From: Tropicimonas isoalkanivorans
GTDB lineage: Bacteria; Pseudomonadota; Alphaproteobacteria; Rhodobacterales; Rhodobacteraceae
Reading direction: 5' to 3'
Length of the DNA: 64,000 nt
Assembly: GCF_900112335.1 (NCBI RefSeq)
Contig: NZ_FOLG01000004.1
Span: 124,001 to 188,000 of the forward strand
The notes below the pieces were generated by a model that saw nothing but the letters and a program-made list of their open reading frames with translations, ran no database searches and was not told the origin of the DNA. Of the stretch, positions 25,205 to 33,656 are shown piece by piece. Position 1 is the stretch's first letter. Each line of letters starts with the position of its first letter. The translations under genes were made by a program, and so were the position numbers.

Positions 25205-27232
25205 ATGACGAACCCATTGCTGGCCGAACGCACTCAGCCTTTCGAGCTGCCGAATTTCGATGCCGTGACGGACGGGGATTTTGCCCCGGCCTTCGAGACG
25301 GCCCTTGCGGCGGCGCGCGCCGAGATCGATGCCATCGCCCATTGCCCCGAACCCGCGACATTCGCCAACACGATCGAGGCGTTGGAACTGGCAGGGAAGG
25401 AGCTGAGCGATGTGCTTTCGGTGTTCTACCTGCTGTCCAGTGTCGATTCGACGCCCGAGCGCGAGGCGTTGCAGCGCGATTTCTCGCCGCGACTTGCCGA
25501 GTATTCGACCGACGTCGCCCTGAACGAAGCGCTCTATGCCCGGGTGGAGGCGCTCTGGCAGCAGCGGGAAGACCTGGGGCTGACGGAAGAACAAAACCGC
25601 GTGCTTTACCTTTCGCACCGCAGCTTCCTCCGTGCGGGGGCGGCTCTGGACGAGGAGGGGCGGGCGCGACTGCGCGAGATCAATACGCGGCTGGCGGAAC
25701 TGGGGACGTCCTTCGGCCAGAACCTGCTGGCGGATGAGCGGGACTGGTTCATGGACCTCGACGCTGCGGCGCTGAAAGGCTTGCCTGCGTTCGTGGCCGA
25801 TGCCGCCCGCGCTGCCGGCGAGGAGAGGGGCGCGGAGGGGCCGATCGTGACGCTCTCGCGCTCGCTGATCGTTCCGTTCCTGCAGTTCTCGCCCCGTCGC
25901 GACATGCGCGAGAAGGCCTACGAGGCATGGACCTCCCGTGGCGCAAATGGCGGTGAGACGGACAACCGTGCCCTGGCGGCCGAGATGCTGCGCTTGCGGG
26001 CGGAGCAGGCGGCATTGTTGGGGTACGACTCCTATGCGGCTTACAAATTGGAAACCGAAATGGCCCGCACGCCCGAGCGCGTGCGCGAACTCCTGATGGC
26101 GGTCTGGGAACCCGCGAAGGCCCGCGCGGATGGCGATGCCGCCTGGCTGGAGCGGATGCTGGTGGCCGACGGGGAGGACATGCCGCTGCGGCCGTGGGAC
26201 TGGCGCTACTACGCCGAGAAACGGCGCAAGGCGGAGCACGACCTGGACGAGACCGAGCTGAAACCCTTCCTGCAACTCGACCGTATGATCGAAGCCGCCT
26301 TTGCCTGCGCGACACGCCTGTTCGGGCTGGAGTTCTTGCCGCTCGACGTGCCCTTGCACCATCCGGACGCGCGCGCTTGGGAGGTCCGGCGCGACGGACA
26401 GCACCTGGCGGTTTTCATAGGCGACTACTTCGCCCGGTCCGGCAAGCGGTCGGGCGCATGGTGTACGGCGCTGCGCAGCCAGCAGAAGCTCGCTGGCGAC
26501 ATCCGCCCGCATGTGCTCAACGTCTGCAACTTCGCCAAACCCGCCAAGGGTGCGCCGGCGCTGCTCTCCTACGACGATGCGCGCACGCTGTTCCACGAGT
26601 TCGGGCATGCGCTGCACCAGATGCTCAGTAACGTGACCTACGAAAGCATCTCCGGCACCTCGGTGTCCCGCGATTTCGTGGAGCTGCCGAGCCAGCTCTT
26701 CGAGCACTGGCTGGAAGTGCCCGAAGTGCTTGCCGAGTTCGCCACCCATGCGGATACGGGCGAACGCATGCCCGAGGAAATGCTCGAGCGCGTCCGCGCC
26801 GCGGCGATCTTCGACATGGGGTTCCAGACGGTCGAATACGTGGCCTCCGCCATTGTCGATCTGGAGTTCCACGACGGTCCGCCGCCGGCGGACCCGATGC
26901 AGAAGCAAGCCGAAGTGTTGGAGCGGATCGGCATGCCGGAGGCCATCCGCATGCGCCACGCCACGCCGCATTTCGCGCATGTCTTCTCGGGCGGCTACTA
27001 TGCCTCGGCCTACTACAGCTACATGTGGTCGGAGGTCATGGACGCAGACGCTTTCGCCGCCTTCGAGGAGGCCGGAAGCCCGTTCGACCCGGAGACGGCA
27101 GAATCGCTGGAGGCCAACGTCCTCTCGTCGGGCGGATCGCAGGAACCGGACGTGCTCTACCGGGCGTTTCGCGGGCGACTGCCCGGCGTGGAGGCGCTGC
27201 TCAAGGGGCGGGGGCTTGCGCCTGCGGCCTGA
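25205..27232 (+). CDS. M3 family metallopeptidase (oligopeptidase A / Dcp-like)
   Basis: A 675-aa cytosolic zinc peptidase that degrades short peptides. The zinc motif HEFGH is at 464-468 and the distal glutamate is in the following ESISGTSVSRDFVELPSQ region (Glu of VELPSQ). The length and the N-terminal helical NPLLAERTQPFELPNFDAV match oligopeptidase A/dipeptidyl carboxypeptidase. The last 32 bases overlap the convergent CDF gene. A strong AGGAG precedes the ATG. Confidence 0.94.
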   Translation: MTNPLLAERTQPFELPNFDAVTDGDFAPAFETALAAARAEIDAIAHCPEPATFANTIEALELAGKELSDVLSVFYLLSSVDSTPEREALQRDFSPRLAEYSTDVALNEALYARVEALWQQREDLGLTEEQNRVLYLSHRSFLRAGAALDEEGRARLREINTRLAELGTSFGQNLLADERDWFMDLDAAALKGLPAFVADAARAAGEERGAEGPIVTLSRSLIVPFLQFSPRRDMREKAYEAWTSRGANGGETDNRALAAEMLRLRAEQAALLGYDSYAAYKLETEMARTPERVRELLMAVWEPAKARADGDAAWLERMLVADGEDMPLRPWDWRYYAEKRRKAEHDLDETELKPFLQLDRMIEAAFACATRLFGLEFLPLDVPLHHPDARAWEVRRDGQHLAVFIGDYFARSGKRSGAWCTALRSQQKLAGDIRPHVLNVCNFAKPAKGAPALLSYDDARTLFHEFGHALHQMLSNVTYESISGTSVSRDFVELPSQLFEHWLEVPEVLAEFATHADTGERMPEEMLERVRAAAIFDMGFQTVEYVASAIVDLEFHDGPPPADPMQKQAEVLERIGMPEAIRMRHATPHFAHVFSGGYYASAYYSYMWSEVMDADAFAAFEEAGSPFDPETAESLEANVLSSGGSQEPDVLYRAFRGRLPGVEALLKGRGLAPAA

Positions 27233-28118
27233 GCGCGCCGGGGTCCCGGACGGGATCGTGGTGGATGATGACATCGGCCTGGGGGTAGGCGCGCAGGATC
27301 GCGTGCCGCAGCCCGGCGCCAATGTCATGTGCTTCCGTCAGCGGCAGGCGCCCGTCAATCTCCACATGGATGTTGACGAAGAGCCGATGGCCGGACGAAC
27401 GCGTCCGAAGGTCGTGAAACCCGTTCAGGCCCGGCCAGGTTTCGGCAAGGGCCGCGATGTTGGAGACGATTTCGGGATCTGCTTCCCGGTCCATCAGCGC
27501 GTCCCAGGCCCCGCGTCCGATTCCAAAAGCCCCGACCACGAGCAAACCTGCCGTGGCGACGGCCACGGCGCTGTCGATGGACGTCAGGCCGAAGTGGGCC
27601 GAGGCCCAGAGCGACAGGATGGCGCCGACGTTGGGGATCAGGTCACTCAGGTAATGGAGCGAATCCGCGCTGACGACGCGGCTGCCGGTTCGACGCGTGA
27701 CATACCGCTGCCAGACAAGGAGTGCGACGGTAAGCAGGATAGAGATGACCATGACGGTGATCCCCTCCCGTTCAGCGTCTAAAGGCGGAGGCGTGTGGCT
27801 CATCAGCCGTCCGATCCCTGCGGCCCCGATGACCCCGGCCGCGACGATCAGGAACAACGCTTGCCCGAGCGCGGCGAGGTCTTCGGCCGAACTGTGCCCG
27901 AATCCGTGGTCCTCGTCTGGCGGGCGGGCCGCGTAGAGGATGGCGGCCAACCCGGCGAGCGACATCATCAGATCGATCGCGCTGTCGGCGAGAGAAGCGG
28001 CAATTGTCAGGGCCCCGGTCGCGCCGAGAGCCCAGAGCTTCAGGCCCACGAGCGTAAGGGCCACACTCAGGGATGCCGCGGCGGCGGAGACATTGAGGCG
28101 TGTGTTCTGAGCAGTCAT
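27201..28118 (-). CDS. Cation diffusion facilitator (CDF) metal exporter
   Basis: A 305-aa inner-membrane Zn/Fe/Mn-type antiporter. Six membrane helices carry the site A residues in SLADSAIDLMMS and SLHYLSDLIPNV (Asp or His pairs). HGFGHSSAEDLAAL is the CDF cytoplasmic loop, and the C-terminal domain (about 215-300) has metal-binding HHDPV. The second DxxxD helix reads HYLSD, which suggests Zn, Fe or Mn preference rather than Co/Ni. The 3' end overlaps the M3 gene in antisense. Confidence 0.92.
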   Translation of the reverse strand: MTAQNTRLNVSAAAASLSVALTLVGLKLWALGATGALTIAASLADSAIDLMMSLAGLAAILYAARPPDEDHGFGHSSAEDLAALGQALFLIVAAGVIGAAGIGRLMSHTPPPLDAEREGITVMVISILLTVALLVWQRYVTRRTGSRVVSADSLHYLSDLIPNVGAILSLWASAHFGLTSIDSAVAVATAGLLVVGAFGIGRGAWDALMDREADPEIVSNIAALAETWPGLNGFHDLRTRSSGHRLFVNIHVEIDGRLPLTEAHDIGAGLRHAILRAYPQADVIIHHDPVRDPGALRPQAQAPAP

Positions 28119-28209
28119 GGGAGCGCGCGTGGAAAGGACGCGCCCTCCCTATCCCGAAGTCTCCTCTGGGTGCAATGGCGGGCGCGTGCGTGCCTACATT
28201 CTGGCCGTG

Positions 28210-28752
28210 CTACTCCCGGACCTCGCCGGCATCCACGCCCCACAGGCTGGCCTTTCGCGCCCAGCCCTTTTCCCCGTCGGCCGAGATTCGGCACCAGTCC
28301 ACCGAGCATTCCCCCAGCCGCGCGATCACCCCGAGTTCGGCACGGGCCACCACCGGCGAATTCTCGGAGGCCTGCGCGTGCAGCGCCAGCATGTCCTGCT
28401 CTACCAGCACCGTTCGCACGCCCGACAAGAGGGAATAGTGCATCCAGCCGCCGGCGCCGTCACGGTCGCGCACCCGCCGCCAATGGCCGAATTCGGCTGT
28501 CACCTGCAGCGGCATGGCACGCCGCTTGTAGACCCAGTCTATGCGATGGCTGAGGGAGGGGCCGCGGCGTGCGTTCCCCTCTGCCGACTTCAACGACACA
28601 TAGCGCGGCAGCGGCAGGTTCGTGACAGAACCGCGCAGCGGCTCAGTCTGATCGGCCAAAGCCTGGCCGCAGACAGCCGCATAAACGACGCTGATCGTTG
28701 CAAGAATCCGAAACAGGCCCCGGAGCCGGGGCGCCCGTACCTGAAAATCCAT
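28210..28752 (-). CDS. SH3-like domain exported protein
   Basis: 180 aa with a signal sequence (LFRILATISVVYAAVCGQALA). The rest is two bacterial SH3-like repeats, the first starting VSLKSAEGNARRGPSLSHRI and the second around LVEQDMLALHAQASENSPVV; GVIARLGECSVDWCRI is the closing strand pair. It is probably periplasmic and cell-wall related, as for other such proteins in alphaproteobacteria. It is a single gene, divergent from the hydroxyacid dehydrogenase. Confidence 0.82.
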   Translation of the reverse strand: MDFQVRAPRLRGLFRILATISVVYAAVCGQALADQTEPLRGSVTNLPLPRYVSLKSAEGNARRGPSLSHRIDWVYKRRAMPLQVTAEFGHWRRVRDRDGAGGWMHYSLLSGVRTVLVEQDMLALHAQASENSPVVARAELGVIARLGECSVDWCRISADGEKGWARKASLWGVDAGEVRE

Positions 28753-28855
28753 ACCGTTTTTTACCGCTCGTATCTGGGGGGTGCTTGTCGCCCGCTGCTT
28801 TGGCGGCCAATGTGCCAGTCAGCAGGATCGCAGGGAAGATGTGAGGAGGGTTTCC

Positions 28856-29842
28856 ATGACCAAGCAGCGGCTCAGTGTTGTCGTGACGCGACGGTTGCCG
28901 GAGGTGGTGGAGGCCCGGCTGGCAGAACTCTTCGATGCCGAGCTTTGCACCGAAGACAGGCCCATGAGCCGCGACGAGCTTATCGCCGCGATGTGCCGCG
29001 CAGATGTTCTGGTCCCCACGATCACGGACCGCATCGATGCCGCGATGCTCGCCCATGCCGGTGAACGCGTGAAGCTGATCGCCAATTACGGCGCCGGGGT
29101 CGACAACATCGATGTCATGAGCGCCCGCCAGCGGGGGGTCCTCGTGACAAACACCCCCGCCGTTGCCACCGAAGACACCGCCGACATGACAATGGCGCTG
29201 ATCCTCGCCGTAACGCGCCGCATTCCGGAAGGACTGGCGGTCATGCAGGCCGGGCGCTGGAAGGGCTGGGCGCCCACCGCCTTCCTCGGCGGCCGGCTCG
29301 GAGGGCGGCGCCTGGGGATTCTCGGCATGGGCCGGATCGGGCAGGCCGTCGCGCGGCGGGCCAACATCTTCGGCATGCAAGTGCACTATCACAACCGCCG
29401 CCGCCTCCGTCCCGAGGTCGAGCAGGAACTCGGCGCGACCTATTGGGAGAGCCTCGACCAGATGGTCAGCCGGATGGACGTGATTTCCGTGAACTGCCCC
29501 CATACGCCGTCGACCTTCCACCTGATGAATGCCCGACGACTGAAGTTGATGAAACCCACTGCCGTCCTTGTGAACACATCTCGCGGCGAGGTCGTGGACG
29601 AGAACGCCCTCACGCGGATGCTGCGGTCCGGTGAAATCGCTGGCGCGGGGCTCGACGTCTACGAACACGGCGCGGAGATCAATCCGCGGCTGCGGGACCT
29701 CGACAATGTCGTCCTGCTTCCCCAGATGGGCTCCGCCACCGTCGAAGGCCGGATCGAGATGGGAGAGAAGGTCATCATCAACATCAAGACGTATGATGAC
29801 GGCCACCGCCCGCCCGATCTCGTGGTGCCGTCCATGCTCTGA
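28856..29842 (+). CDS. D-2-hydroxyacid dehydrogenase (glyoxylate/hydroxypyruvate reductase family)
   Basis: 328 aa, NAD(P)-binding Rossmann motif LGILGMGRIGQAVARR, substrate loop NYGAGVDNIDV and catalytic arginine in VNTSRGEVVDENA. The expected catalytic His of the family (LLPHxGSAT) is Gln290 here (LLPQMGSAT; codon CAG at 29723-29725). Otherwise it looks like the glyoxylate/glycerate reductases of Rhodobacterales, ending DGHRPPDLVVPSML. If the substitution is real the enzyme may be slow or altered. The start has GAGGAGGG upstream. Confidence 0.88.
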   Translation: MTKQRLSVVVTRRLPEVVEARLAELFDAELCTEDRPMSRDELIAAMCRADVLVPTITDRIDAAMLAHAGERVKLIANYGAGVDNIDVMSARQRGVLVTNTPAVATEDTADMTMALILAVTRRIPEGLAVMQAGRWKGWAPTAFLGGRLGGRRLGILGMGRIGQAVARRANIFGMQVHYHNRRRLRPEVEQELGATYWESLDQMVSRMDVISVNCPHTPSTFHLMNARRLKLMKPTAVLVNTSRGEVVDENALTRMLRSGEIAGAGLDVYEHGAEINPRLRDLDNVVLLPQMGSATVEGRIEMGEKVIINIKTYDDGHRPPDLVVPSML

Positions 29843-29876
29843 CCCAGGCCGAGCGCTACCTTCGGGCGCCGGAATT

Positions 29877-29939
29877 GGGTATTTTTACCAACAAGAAGTA
29901 TGGGCGCGCGCCCGGGGCTTCTTGTTGGTAAAAATACCC
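29877..29939. repeat. Perfect inverted pair of 22-nt motif A
   Basis: The left arm at 29877-29898 (GGGTATTTTTACC..AAGAAG) is exactly complementary to the right arm at 29918-29939. The 19-base spacer contains the palindrome GGGCGCGCGCCC. This makes a hairpin with 22 paired bases between the convergent dehydrogenase and helicase genes. It could act as a bidirectional transcription terminator, or be two facing copies of a small mobile or recombination element. Single copies occur at 4691, 12627 and 25094. Confidence 0.6.
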
Positions 29940-29989
29940 CTTTCGGGACATATCCGCCAAGATCAGCCGGTCGTCATTGGCCGTACGGG

Positions 29990-32398
29990 TCAGTCCTGAA
30001 GGCCTGCCACCTGCATGAGCCGCGCGGCCTCTTCGGCCACCAGGCGTTCCTGTCCGGCGCCCGCCACCGGCACCTTTCCGACTTCCAGCAACATCGGCGC
30101 GGCCAAGGGGCTAACGCGGTCCAGGCGTATGAGGTCGATGCGCCCTTCGATACGCTCGATCATGTGCTCGATCCGTCCGAAGTCCACCAGGCCACGCATG
30201 GCCTCTTCCCGTGTAATCTGCATCAACAGGTGGTCGGGGTCGTACCTGGCGAGCGTGTCGTAGAGGATGTCGGACGAAAAGGTGGCCTGCCGGCCATTCT
30301 TCCGAGCAGAGGGTGTATTGCGCTCGATCAATCCGGCGATCGTGGCGCTGGCCCGGAAGGTTCGCTTCATTACTGCGTTGCCTGCCAGCCAGGTTTCGAG
30401 GCCGTCGAGCAGCGTCTCCCGAGCGAAGAGGGCGGCTGCGTCGCGAAGCGGCTCTAGCCCCCAGATCAGGGTGGCATAATCTGTCGCGACGAAGCCGAGC
30501 GGGTTCAGCCCATTGTCTTCCATCCGCCGTGTCAGCAGCAGGCCCAGCGTCTGTTGCGCGTTCCGGCCGGCGAAGCCGTAGACGCAGGTGTGTTCGCGCC
30601 CGTCGTGGGGAAAGCTCTCGACCAGCAGCCGGTCACGGCGGGGCAGGCGGGACACGTCGCGTTGTAGTTTGAGCCAGTCCCGGGTGTGCTCTGGCAACTC
30701 CGGCCAGTCCTGCTGCTGAAACATCCTCAGGATCCGGTCCTGAAGGCGGGTGGAACTGGCGAACTTGGTTCCCATGAAGACTGCGACCTTGGGTTTGCGG
30801 GAGGCGTGTCGCGTGACTTCGACCGTCAGTTCCCGCAGGCCTTCGTAGCGCACGATCTGGCCGCCAATCAGGAATGTGTCGCCCGGCGTGAGGGAGGCTG
30901 CGAACCCTTCCTCCACTTCGCCGAGGGGACGCCCACCGCGGCCCTTCAGGCGGACCTTGAGCGTGTCGGTGTCCTGAATGGTGCCGATATTCATCCGGAT
31001 GCGCTGCGCGGCGCGGGGGTCTCGCAGGTGCCAGTGTCCATCGGGGCGCTGTTTTAGTCTTTGCCACCGGTCATAGGCCCGCAGGGCATATCCGCCGGTC
31101 GCGCAAAAGCTCAGGCAGGCGTCGAACTCTGGCCGGGTGAGATTTGCGTAGGGGCCTGCTGTCGTCATCTCGGCGAACAGGTCGTCGGCGGAGAATGGTC
31201 CGGCGCAGGCGGCGATCAGGATGTGCTGGCAGAGCACGTCGCGGGGGCCGGGTCCGCGAGGCTCGCCGTCGAGGTCGTGCTCCATCACCGCCTCGAGCGC
31301 GGCCTGGCATTCGACGATCTCGAAGCGGTTGGCTGGTACGAGGAGCGCCTTGGAGGGCGCGCTGTAACGGTGGTTGGCGCGGCCGATCCGCTGCACCAGC
31401 CGCTTGACGTTCTTGGGCGCGCCGACCTGGATTACGAGGTCCACGTCGCCCCAGTCAATGCCGAGGTCGAGGGAGCCGGTGCAGACGATGGCCCGGAGGT
31501 CTCCGGCCACCATCGCGGCCTCCACCCGTTCGCGTTGTTCGCGGGCAAGGGAGCCGTGGTGGATGCCGATCGGCAGGCCCTCTTCGTTGGCGAGCCACAG
31601 GTGGTGAAAGAAGATCTCCGCCTGGGCGCGGGTGTTGTGGAAGATCAGCGTCGTTCGGTGGCGACGCACCTGCTCCAGCACGGCCGGGATGGCATGGACG
31701 CCGCCGCCGCCGGCCCAAGGTGGGGGGGTGTCGGTTTCCAGCATGGCGATGTCCGGAGCTGGGCCCGGATCGGCCTGGAGGATCTCCACCGGGTCGGGGT
31801 GGCGCGCCATGAAGCGGCCGATGGACTCCGGGTCGTCGACGGTGGCCGAGAGGCCGACGCGGCGCAGGCCGGGGGCGAACTTCTCGAGCTGGGCGAGGGC
31901 GAGCATCAACTGGTCACCCCGCTTGGATTCGGAGAGCGCGTGGATCTCGTCGAGGACGACGCGGGAGAGGCCGGCGAACATCTTTGGGGCGTCCTCGTAG
32001 GAGGTGAGGAGCGCCAGCGACTCGGGGGTGGTCAGCAGGATGTGGGGTGGGTCGGCGCGCTGGCGCTTCTTTCGGCTGGCCGGGGTGTCGCCGGTGCGGT
32101 CCTCGATCCGGATCGGCAGACCCATCTCGGCGACCGGGATCGAGAGGTTACGGCGGATGTCGGCGGCCAGCGCCTTGAGGGGGGAGACGTAGAGGGTGTG
32201 GAGCCCGGCGTGCGTTCCGTCGGCGAGTTCGATCAGGCTGGGGAGGAAGCCGGCCAGGGTCTTGCCGCCGCCGGTGGGGGCGACGAGCAGCAGGGCGGGG
32301 GCGTCGGCCCGGTCCAGCATGGCCTGCTGGTGCGGGTGGACCTGCCAGCCGCGGGCGGCGAACCAGTCCGCGAAAAGGGGAGGAAGGGGGGCGGGCAT
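29990..32398 (-). CDS. Lhr-type DEXH-box helicase (ligase-associated type)
   Basis: About 802 aa superfamily 2 DNA helicase. Walker A is VAPTGGGKTLAGFLPSL, the DExH box is VVLDEIHALSESKRGDQ, motif III is GLSATVDD and motif VI is QRIGRANHR. The long C-terminal region (from about 420) is the Lhr winged-helix and core extension. Such proteins act in DNA damage repair and often sit beside an ATP-dependent ligase and an MPE-type nuclease; neither is encoded in this window. I chose ATG 32398 (PAPLPPLFADWF); longer starts add proline-rich sequence with no family match. Confidence 0.9.
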   Translation of the reverse strand: MPAPLPPLFADWFAARGWQVHPHQQAMLDRADAPALLLVAPTGGGKTLAGFLPSLIELADGTHAGLHTLYVSPLKALAADIRRNLSIPVAEMGLPIRIEDRTGDTPASRKKRQRADPPHILLTTPESLALLTSYEDAPKMFAGLSRVVLDEIHALSESKRGDQLMLALAQLEKFAPGLRRVGLSATVDDPESIGRFMARHPDPVEILQADPGPAPDIAMLETDTPPPWAGGGGVHAIPAVLEQVRRHRTTLIFHNTRAQAEIFFHHLWLANEEGLPIGIHHGSLAREQRERVEAAMVAGDLRAIVCTGSLDLGIDWGDVDLVIQVGAPKNVKRLVQRIGRANHRYSAPSKALLVPANRFEIVECQAALEAVMEHDLDGEPRGPGPRDVLCQHILIAACAGPFSADDLFAEMTTAGPYANLTRPEFDACLSFCATGGYALRAYDRWQRLKQRPDGHWHLRDPRAAQRIRMNIGTIQDTDTLKVRLKGRGGRPLGEVEEGFAASLTPGDTFLIGGQIVRYEGLRELTVEVTRHASRKPKVAVFMGTKFASSTRLQDRILRMFQQQDWPELPEHTRDWLKLQRDVSRLPRRDRLLVESFPHDGREHTCVYGFAGRNAQQTLGLLLTRRMEDNGLNPLGFVATDYATLIWGLEPLRDAAALFARETLLDGLETWLAGNAVMKRTFRASATIAGLIERNTPSARKNGRQATFSSDILYDTLARYDPDHLLMQITREEAMRGLVDFGRIEHMIERIEGRIDLIRLDRVSPLAAPMLLEVGKVPVAGAGQERLVAEEAARLMQVAGLQD

Positions 32399-32915
32399 GG
32401 GGGCACTGTAGCCTCGGGGGGCGGGGGCATCCATATCTGGGTGGGACAGGCTCCGTCCCATGCGTGGGACGGGCGGTGGGATGAGGGATTTCAATGGGTT
32501 GCGGGGGCGGATTAACGAATTGTTCAGACGTGGCAGGCGGTCCGGGGGGCGTGTCGGCGGAGAAACGCGCCGTCCCGTCCGCGCCACGTCGGTCTGCGGG
32601 CCGAGCGCAAGACCCTTCCCGCTGACACGCTTAAGCGCTTTTCCGACCTCACAGACAGTCGTTGCAAGGGAGGGATCTTGACCGCTGGCAACCTGACATT
32701 GGGCACGGCGGCCGGGACGAATCTCATCCCAGCGGACGAAGCAGCCGGAGCGCCTGCAAAGCTACCTGTGGTTGTGCATGGCGCTCGGACCGCGCGCGGG
32801 GATTGTTGGATGCGACAAATAACTGTAGTGTCGACAGCTAAATTCGGTTCACGGTGCGCCGGCTGAAATCCAGCTACAATCGGTCCGGCCTGCCAAGGGT
32901 GTGTTAGGGGGGGAA
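32399..32915. other. Gene-poor 517-base region upstream of the lipoprotein
   Basis: It contains GTCCCA-TGCG-TGGGAC (hairpin, 32455-32470) and TTAA-N7-TTCA at 32512-32526, one base off the CtrA consensus TTAA-N7-TTAA. A TTG codon at 32678 with AAGGGAGGGA just upstream opens a frame of 62 codons. The last 60 bases before the lipoprotein are AT-richer. I see no gene with good codon bias. Confidence 0.4.
32678..32866 (+). CDS. Possible small TTG-initiated ORF
   Basis: A 62-aa frame beginning at TTG (TAGNLTLGTAAGTNLIPADE) with a strong ribosome-site-like AAGGGAGGGA 4-5 bases upstream. There is no recognisable domain, and codon bias fades toward the end. It could be a small protein or the decayed start of a longer secreted protein. 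I include it only because of the ribosome site. Confidence 0.22.
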   Translation: MTAGNLTLGTAAGTNLIPADEAAGAPAKLPVVVHGARTARGDCWMRQITVVSTAKFGSRCAG

Positions 32916-33656
32916 ATGCGACTGCTCGTCATCACTTCGCTGGTCGCTGTTGTGGGGTGCGCACAGACGTCACGACAAGCGTCCGAAATCGAGTTCCTGG
33001 AGCAACTCGACTCCCGAATTGAGACGGACAGCGAATGCGATTTGCGTTCGTACATCAGGTCTCAACCCTGGGCGCTGCAAAGAAACGATGAGCTTGCCGA
33101 GGTTCTGAACCAATTTCTTTCTCAGTCGCGACACTCCTGCGCTGCGGGAGGCGCAACCGGTTCAGACGGCGGCGCCACGTCCCAATTGAGAGAGGCGCTC
33201 TCGACGATTGAGCCGGGGGCCAGTGAATCCTCCGTTCCGGCAGGCCGGAAGCCGGTTTCCAGAAACACACCAATTGATACCGCTCCTGCGGGCACTGCAG
33301 GCACGACCCCGCCGACGGCACCGTCCCGTGGATCGTCCACGCCGCCAAGCGCGACACCAGTTTCCGACACAGCACCAGTAGCTACCGATCCTGGGGGGAA
33401 TTCACGCCCCACGACGCCGCCGGCAAAATCCGTGGATCAGCCGACTGGCAGCGATCGGAAAAGTGATACGGAAGACACCTCGTCCGACGGTCAGGGCACG
33501 TCCGAAGACACGGGCAGCTCGAAGGGCAAGGGCAACTCCGAAGACAAAGGCAATTCCAACGGCAAGGGCGGCTCCAAGAGCAAGGACAGTTCGAAAGACG
33601 AGAACAAGTCCAAGGGCAATGACAATTCCAAGGGGAATGGGAACGCTAAGAAATAG
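32916..33656 (+). CDS. Lipoprotein with long Gly/Ser/Lys/Asn low-complexity tail
   Basis: A 246-aa protein. The signal peptide ends in a lipobox (LVAVVGC, Cys at about 15), then a helical domain (about 20-80; IEFLEQLDSRIETDSECD). A Pro/Thr/Ser linker follows (95-180), and the tail (about 190-246) is built of short units such as GKGNSEDKGNS and SKSKDSSKDENK. Only the first part could fold; the tail resembles wall-spanning or sticky linkers. Composition differs from neighbours (lower GC). AGGGGGGGAA is the ribosome site. No family is recognised. Confidence 0.7.
   Translation: MRLLVITSLVAVVGCAQTSRQASEIEFLEQLDSRIETDSECDLRSYIRSQPWALQRNDELAEVLNQFLSQSRHSCAAGGATGSDGGATSQLREALSTIEPGASESSVPAGRKPVSRNTPIDTAPAGTAGTTPPTAPSRGSSTPPSATPVSDTAPVATDPGGNSRPTTPPAKSVDQPTGSDRKSDTEDTSSDGQGTSEDTGSSKGKGNSEDKGNSNGKGGSKSKDSSKDENKSKGNDNSKGNGNAKK

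Noticed and set aside
24793-25233. A 146-codon minus-strand frame in the gap after the MatC-type transporter
   Set aside because: Rich in Arg, Cys and Trp with no domain, no ribosome site, and it crosses a motif A copy and the start of the M3 gene. Treated as non-coding.
25178-27328. A 716-codon minus-strand frame opposite the M3 peptidase
   Set aside because: The peptidase has HEFGH and a ribosome site on the plus strand; the opposite frame is Arg/His-rich with no domain.
31061-32515. A 484-codon open frame opposite the Lhr-type helicase
   Set aside because: Shadow of the helicase: the translation is Gly/Val/Glu-rich without a family pattern, while all helicase motifs are on the minus strand.
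33490-33650. Short repeats in the lipoprotein tail as a possible CRISPR or satellite array
   Set aside because: The repeated units are in frame, degenerate and uneven in length, coding for GKGNS-type residues. There is no constant repeat with spacers.
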